Shown here: positions 20,914 through 22,428 of the stretch, in pieces
Numbering within the stretch: the first letter of the stretch is position 1
Layout: each line of letters opens with the position of its first letter
From: Oscillibacter sp.
GTDB taxonomy: Bacteria; Bacillota; Clostridia; Oscillospirales; Oscillospiraceae
Assembly (NCBI GenBank): GCA_009773995.1
Contig: VSMY01000032.1
Coordinates: 1-22,428, forward strand
Length of the DNA stretch: 22,428 nucleotides
Direction: 5' to 3'
The notes under the pieces: model-generated
Seen by the model: the letters and a program-made list of their open reading frames with translations, nothing else
Told to the model about the DNA's origin: nothing
Database searches by the model: none
Program-made: the position numbers and the translations under genes

Positions 20914-22200
20914 TTAAATGCCTTTCCCCCACAGATCCTGAACGTCGGCGGGCAGATCCGTCAGGCAGACCACCTTGGTTCCTTTTTTATGGAAGGCGCT
21001 CTCCACGCAGCCGCCGCAGATTTCCTTGTTGGGGTAGTGATACACCCCCATATCGACCATCATGCCCACGTTGGTTCCGTAGTAGATCTCCCGGTAGGGA
21101 TGGATCAGCTGCTTTTCCAGGCACTCCGTCAGGCCCGTGCCGTGGGCGGTGCTGAAGAAGTGGTAGTCCGACATTTTCCTGCCGTCAATCTCCTTGGTCG
21201 CGTAGAATTGCCGGGGCTTCAAATCAATGGTGTGGGTGGACTCGCCGGTTTCGCACACCCGGGCCAGCTCATCAATCGCAATCTGGTAGCCTTCGTTCAT
21301 GATGGCGAAATACTGCTTTTGGAGTTCGCTGCGTTCGCCCAAAACGAAGGTGCGCCGGCACATTCCCTTGTAGCACTGGTAGCTCGGGCTGCAGCTCAAT
21401 TGGACGATCTCGCCCTCTTCCATCACCTTGTTTGTGGCGGGGCCGATGATGGTGGTGCAGCGGGCGCCGGAGGTGACGATGGTCTCGCATCCATAGCTCT
21501 CGCCGCCCAGGGACTTTGTCACGTAATCGGCCACGGCGGCCAGCTGCAGCTCCCGCATTCCCGGCTTCGCCACAGCCAGCATCGCCCGGACGCCGGCGCA
21601 GGCGATGGTGTCCGCAATGGCCATGCAGGCAAATTCATGTTCGCTTTTCTCATACCGGAGGTCGGCCAGAATGGCGGTGGCGTCCACGACGGCGGCGTCC
21701 GGGGCCAGATCCTCGGTAAAGGTTTTGTAGTATTCGCAGGGCATGATGTCATAGGCGGTCATACAGCCGATGGTCCGGATCTCCTTGCCGACGTACTCCC
21801 GCACAACGTCTACCAGGTTCTCAATGGTAACGCCCTCATAATATTCGCCGGGAAGCGTGAAGGCGTCCACATAGCGGGTCTCCAGGTCCAGACCGGTCTC
21901 CGCCGCAAGAAGGCCGGATTCCGGCCCGACCAGCAGCATGGGACGCTTGCCGGGGGCGATGACGCCGCTGGCCTTCTCCAGGGTGGGGTTGTAGCCCGTG
22001 AGGTAGAAACCGTCGCCGGGCATCTCGCGGTACCAATAGAAGAAGCCCACGTCCAGGCCCAGCTCCTCCATTTTCGCCCAGACGTTTTGATACCGCCGCT
22101 CGTACTCCTCTCTGGGCACCCCGACGGACAGGTCGATCTTTTTTTCATAGTGTTCCAAGACCTTGTTGATCTTTCGCATGTCATCCATAGAAAGCTGCAT
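20914..22200 (-). CDS. M24/creatinase-like (Xaa-Pro aminopeptidase fold) protein with altered metal site
   Basis: This 428-residue cytoplasmic protein has the two-part creatinase/prolidase layout: an N-terminal ribonuclease-H-like domain (~30-165, with EEYERRYQNVWAKMEELGLD) and a C-terminal pita-bread domain (~175-428). The pita-bread signature is altered. Where active M24 peptidases have two Asp ligands (D-x-G and S-D-x-T-R-T), this protein has S269 and M280 (QLSCSPSYQCYKGMCRRTF). H353 of TAHGTG is kept, the usual E of EPG is D383, and a late E400 remains. Loss of ligands recalls creatine amidinohydrolase, which uses the fold without metal. I therefore expect a non-peptidase hydrolase or a different metal site; the substrate is unknown. 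ATG 22200 follows AAGGAGC by eight bases. The gene is monocistronic and lies upstream of a ROK regulator. Confidence 0.8.
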   Translation of the reverse strand: MQLSMDDMRKINKVLEHYEKKIDLSVGVPREEYERRYQNVWAKMEELGLDVGFFYWYREMPGDGFYLTGYNPTLEKASGVIAPGKRPMLLVGPESGLLAAETGLDLETRYVDAFTLPGEYYEGVTIENLVDVVREYVGKEIRTIGCMTAYDIMPCEYYKTFTEDLAPDAAVVDATAILADLRYEKSEHEFACMAIADTIACAGVRAMLAVAKPGMRELQLAAVADYVTKSLGGESYGCETIVTSGARCTTIIGPATNKVMEEGEIVQLSCSPSYQCYKGMCRRTFVLGERSELQKQYFAIMNEGYQIAIDELARVCETGESTHTIDLKPRQFYATKEIDGRKMSDYHFFSTAHGTGLTECLEKQLIHPYREIYYGTNVGMMVDMGVYHYPNKEICGGCVESAFHKKGTKVVCLTDLPADVQDLWGKGI

Positions 22201-22322
22201 AATCCTTAGCTCCTTTCAAAATTTGCCTTAGGGCGGCTCCGTTTTTGAAAGGGTGTTCGATCCGAAGGCGGATCGCAGTCAAAATCGGTTCCTTGCGCAT
22301 GGAACATCCCTTGGCAAGATTG

Positions 22323-22351
22323 AGTATAGCAAGCCTTTTCTATTATTTCAA
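22323..22351 (-). promoter_or_regulatory. Sigma-A promoter of the M24-like gene
   Basis: On the minus strand TTGAAA (22351-22346) and TATACT (22328-22323) are 17 bases apart, with a TGC extension before the -10. The leader of about 115 bases holds a small CGATCCG/CGGATCG hairpin (22258-22275) and two TTTGAAAGG stretches, the second overlapping the ribosome site. Confidence 0.75.
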
Positions 22352-22390
22352 GTATTATTTTAATATTTAAAAAAATTTTTATTTTAAGTA

Positions 22391-22419
22391 TTGAAATTTT
22401 ATATCCGCCATGGTATGAT
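22391..22419 (+). promoter_or_regulatory. Divergent sigma-A promoter of a gene beyond the window
   Basis: TTGAAA (22391-22396) and TATGAT (22414-22419) are 17 bases apart, with a TGG extension. Transcription would begin near the window's last bases, so the gene is outside. The ~40-base AT tract between the two divergent promoters could hold shared regulator sites. Confidence 0.65.
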
Positions 22420-22428
22420 ATCTATGAA

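Noticed and set aside
22201..22320. Riboswitch in the long leader of the M24-like gene
   Set aside because: Only one 7-bp hairpin and short repeats are visible; no conserved core of a known riboswitch class could be matched.

Overview
The window looks like a chromosomal segment of a G+C-rich, Gram-positive anaerobe of the Clostridia, most likely Oscillospiraceae-like. This rests on gene content, not on a marker gene: a ferredoxin-dependent 2-oxoacid oxidoreductase, three SLH repeats on a secreted protein, a copper-amine-oxidase-N-type secreted protein, an ECF sigma/DUF4179-like anti-sigma pair, strong GGAGG ribosome sites and canonical sigma-A promoters. No rRNA, tRNA, CRISPR array, transposase or phage gene was seen.

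Layout. Bases 1-888 (+) hold the end of a 2-oxoacid:ferredoxin oxidoreductase operon (beta-subunit C-terminus, gamma subunit). An AraC regulator (-) then diverges from an iron-dependent alcohol dehydrogenase (+), followed by a 29-codon hydrophobic peptide and ilvE with its own near-consensus promoter. A convergent terminator separates ilvE from a chemoreceptor gene (-). Bases ~6830-8844 are visibly AT-richer and carry a methyltransferase and a polysaccharide deacetylase, downstream of a broken HD-type gene. A GHKL sensor kinase and LytTR response regulator (-) diverge from a large secreted SLH/beta-helix protein (+).

Bases 14.5-18.6 kb (-) form the most interesting block: an ECF sigma factor, its membrane anti-sigma factor, a secreted stalk-domain protein, and a secreted protein that is a duplicate of the anti-sigma factor's extracellular domain with a signal peptide in place of the cytoplasmic and membrane parts. 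The same unusual promoter-like motif (TGTAAT-N16-CCGTTTAC) lies before the sigma gene and before the secreted pair. This suggests an autoregulated envelope-stress or ligand-sensing circuit that makes a soluble copy of its own sensor domain.

Beyond it are a nested palindromic MITE-like element, an O-acetyltransferase plus ROK regulator operon, and an M24/creatinase-like protein lacking key metal ligands. The window ends in a divergent promoter region whose rightward gene lies outside.

Most calls rest on motif recognition and visual comparison. No database search was run.
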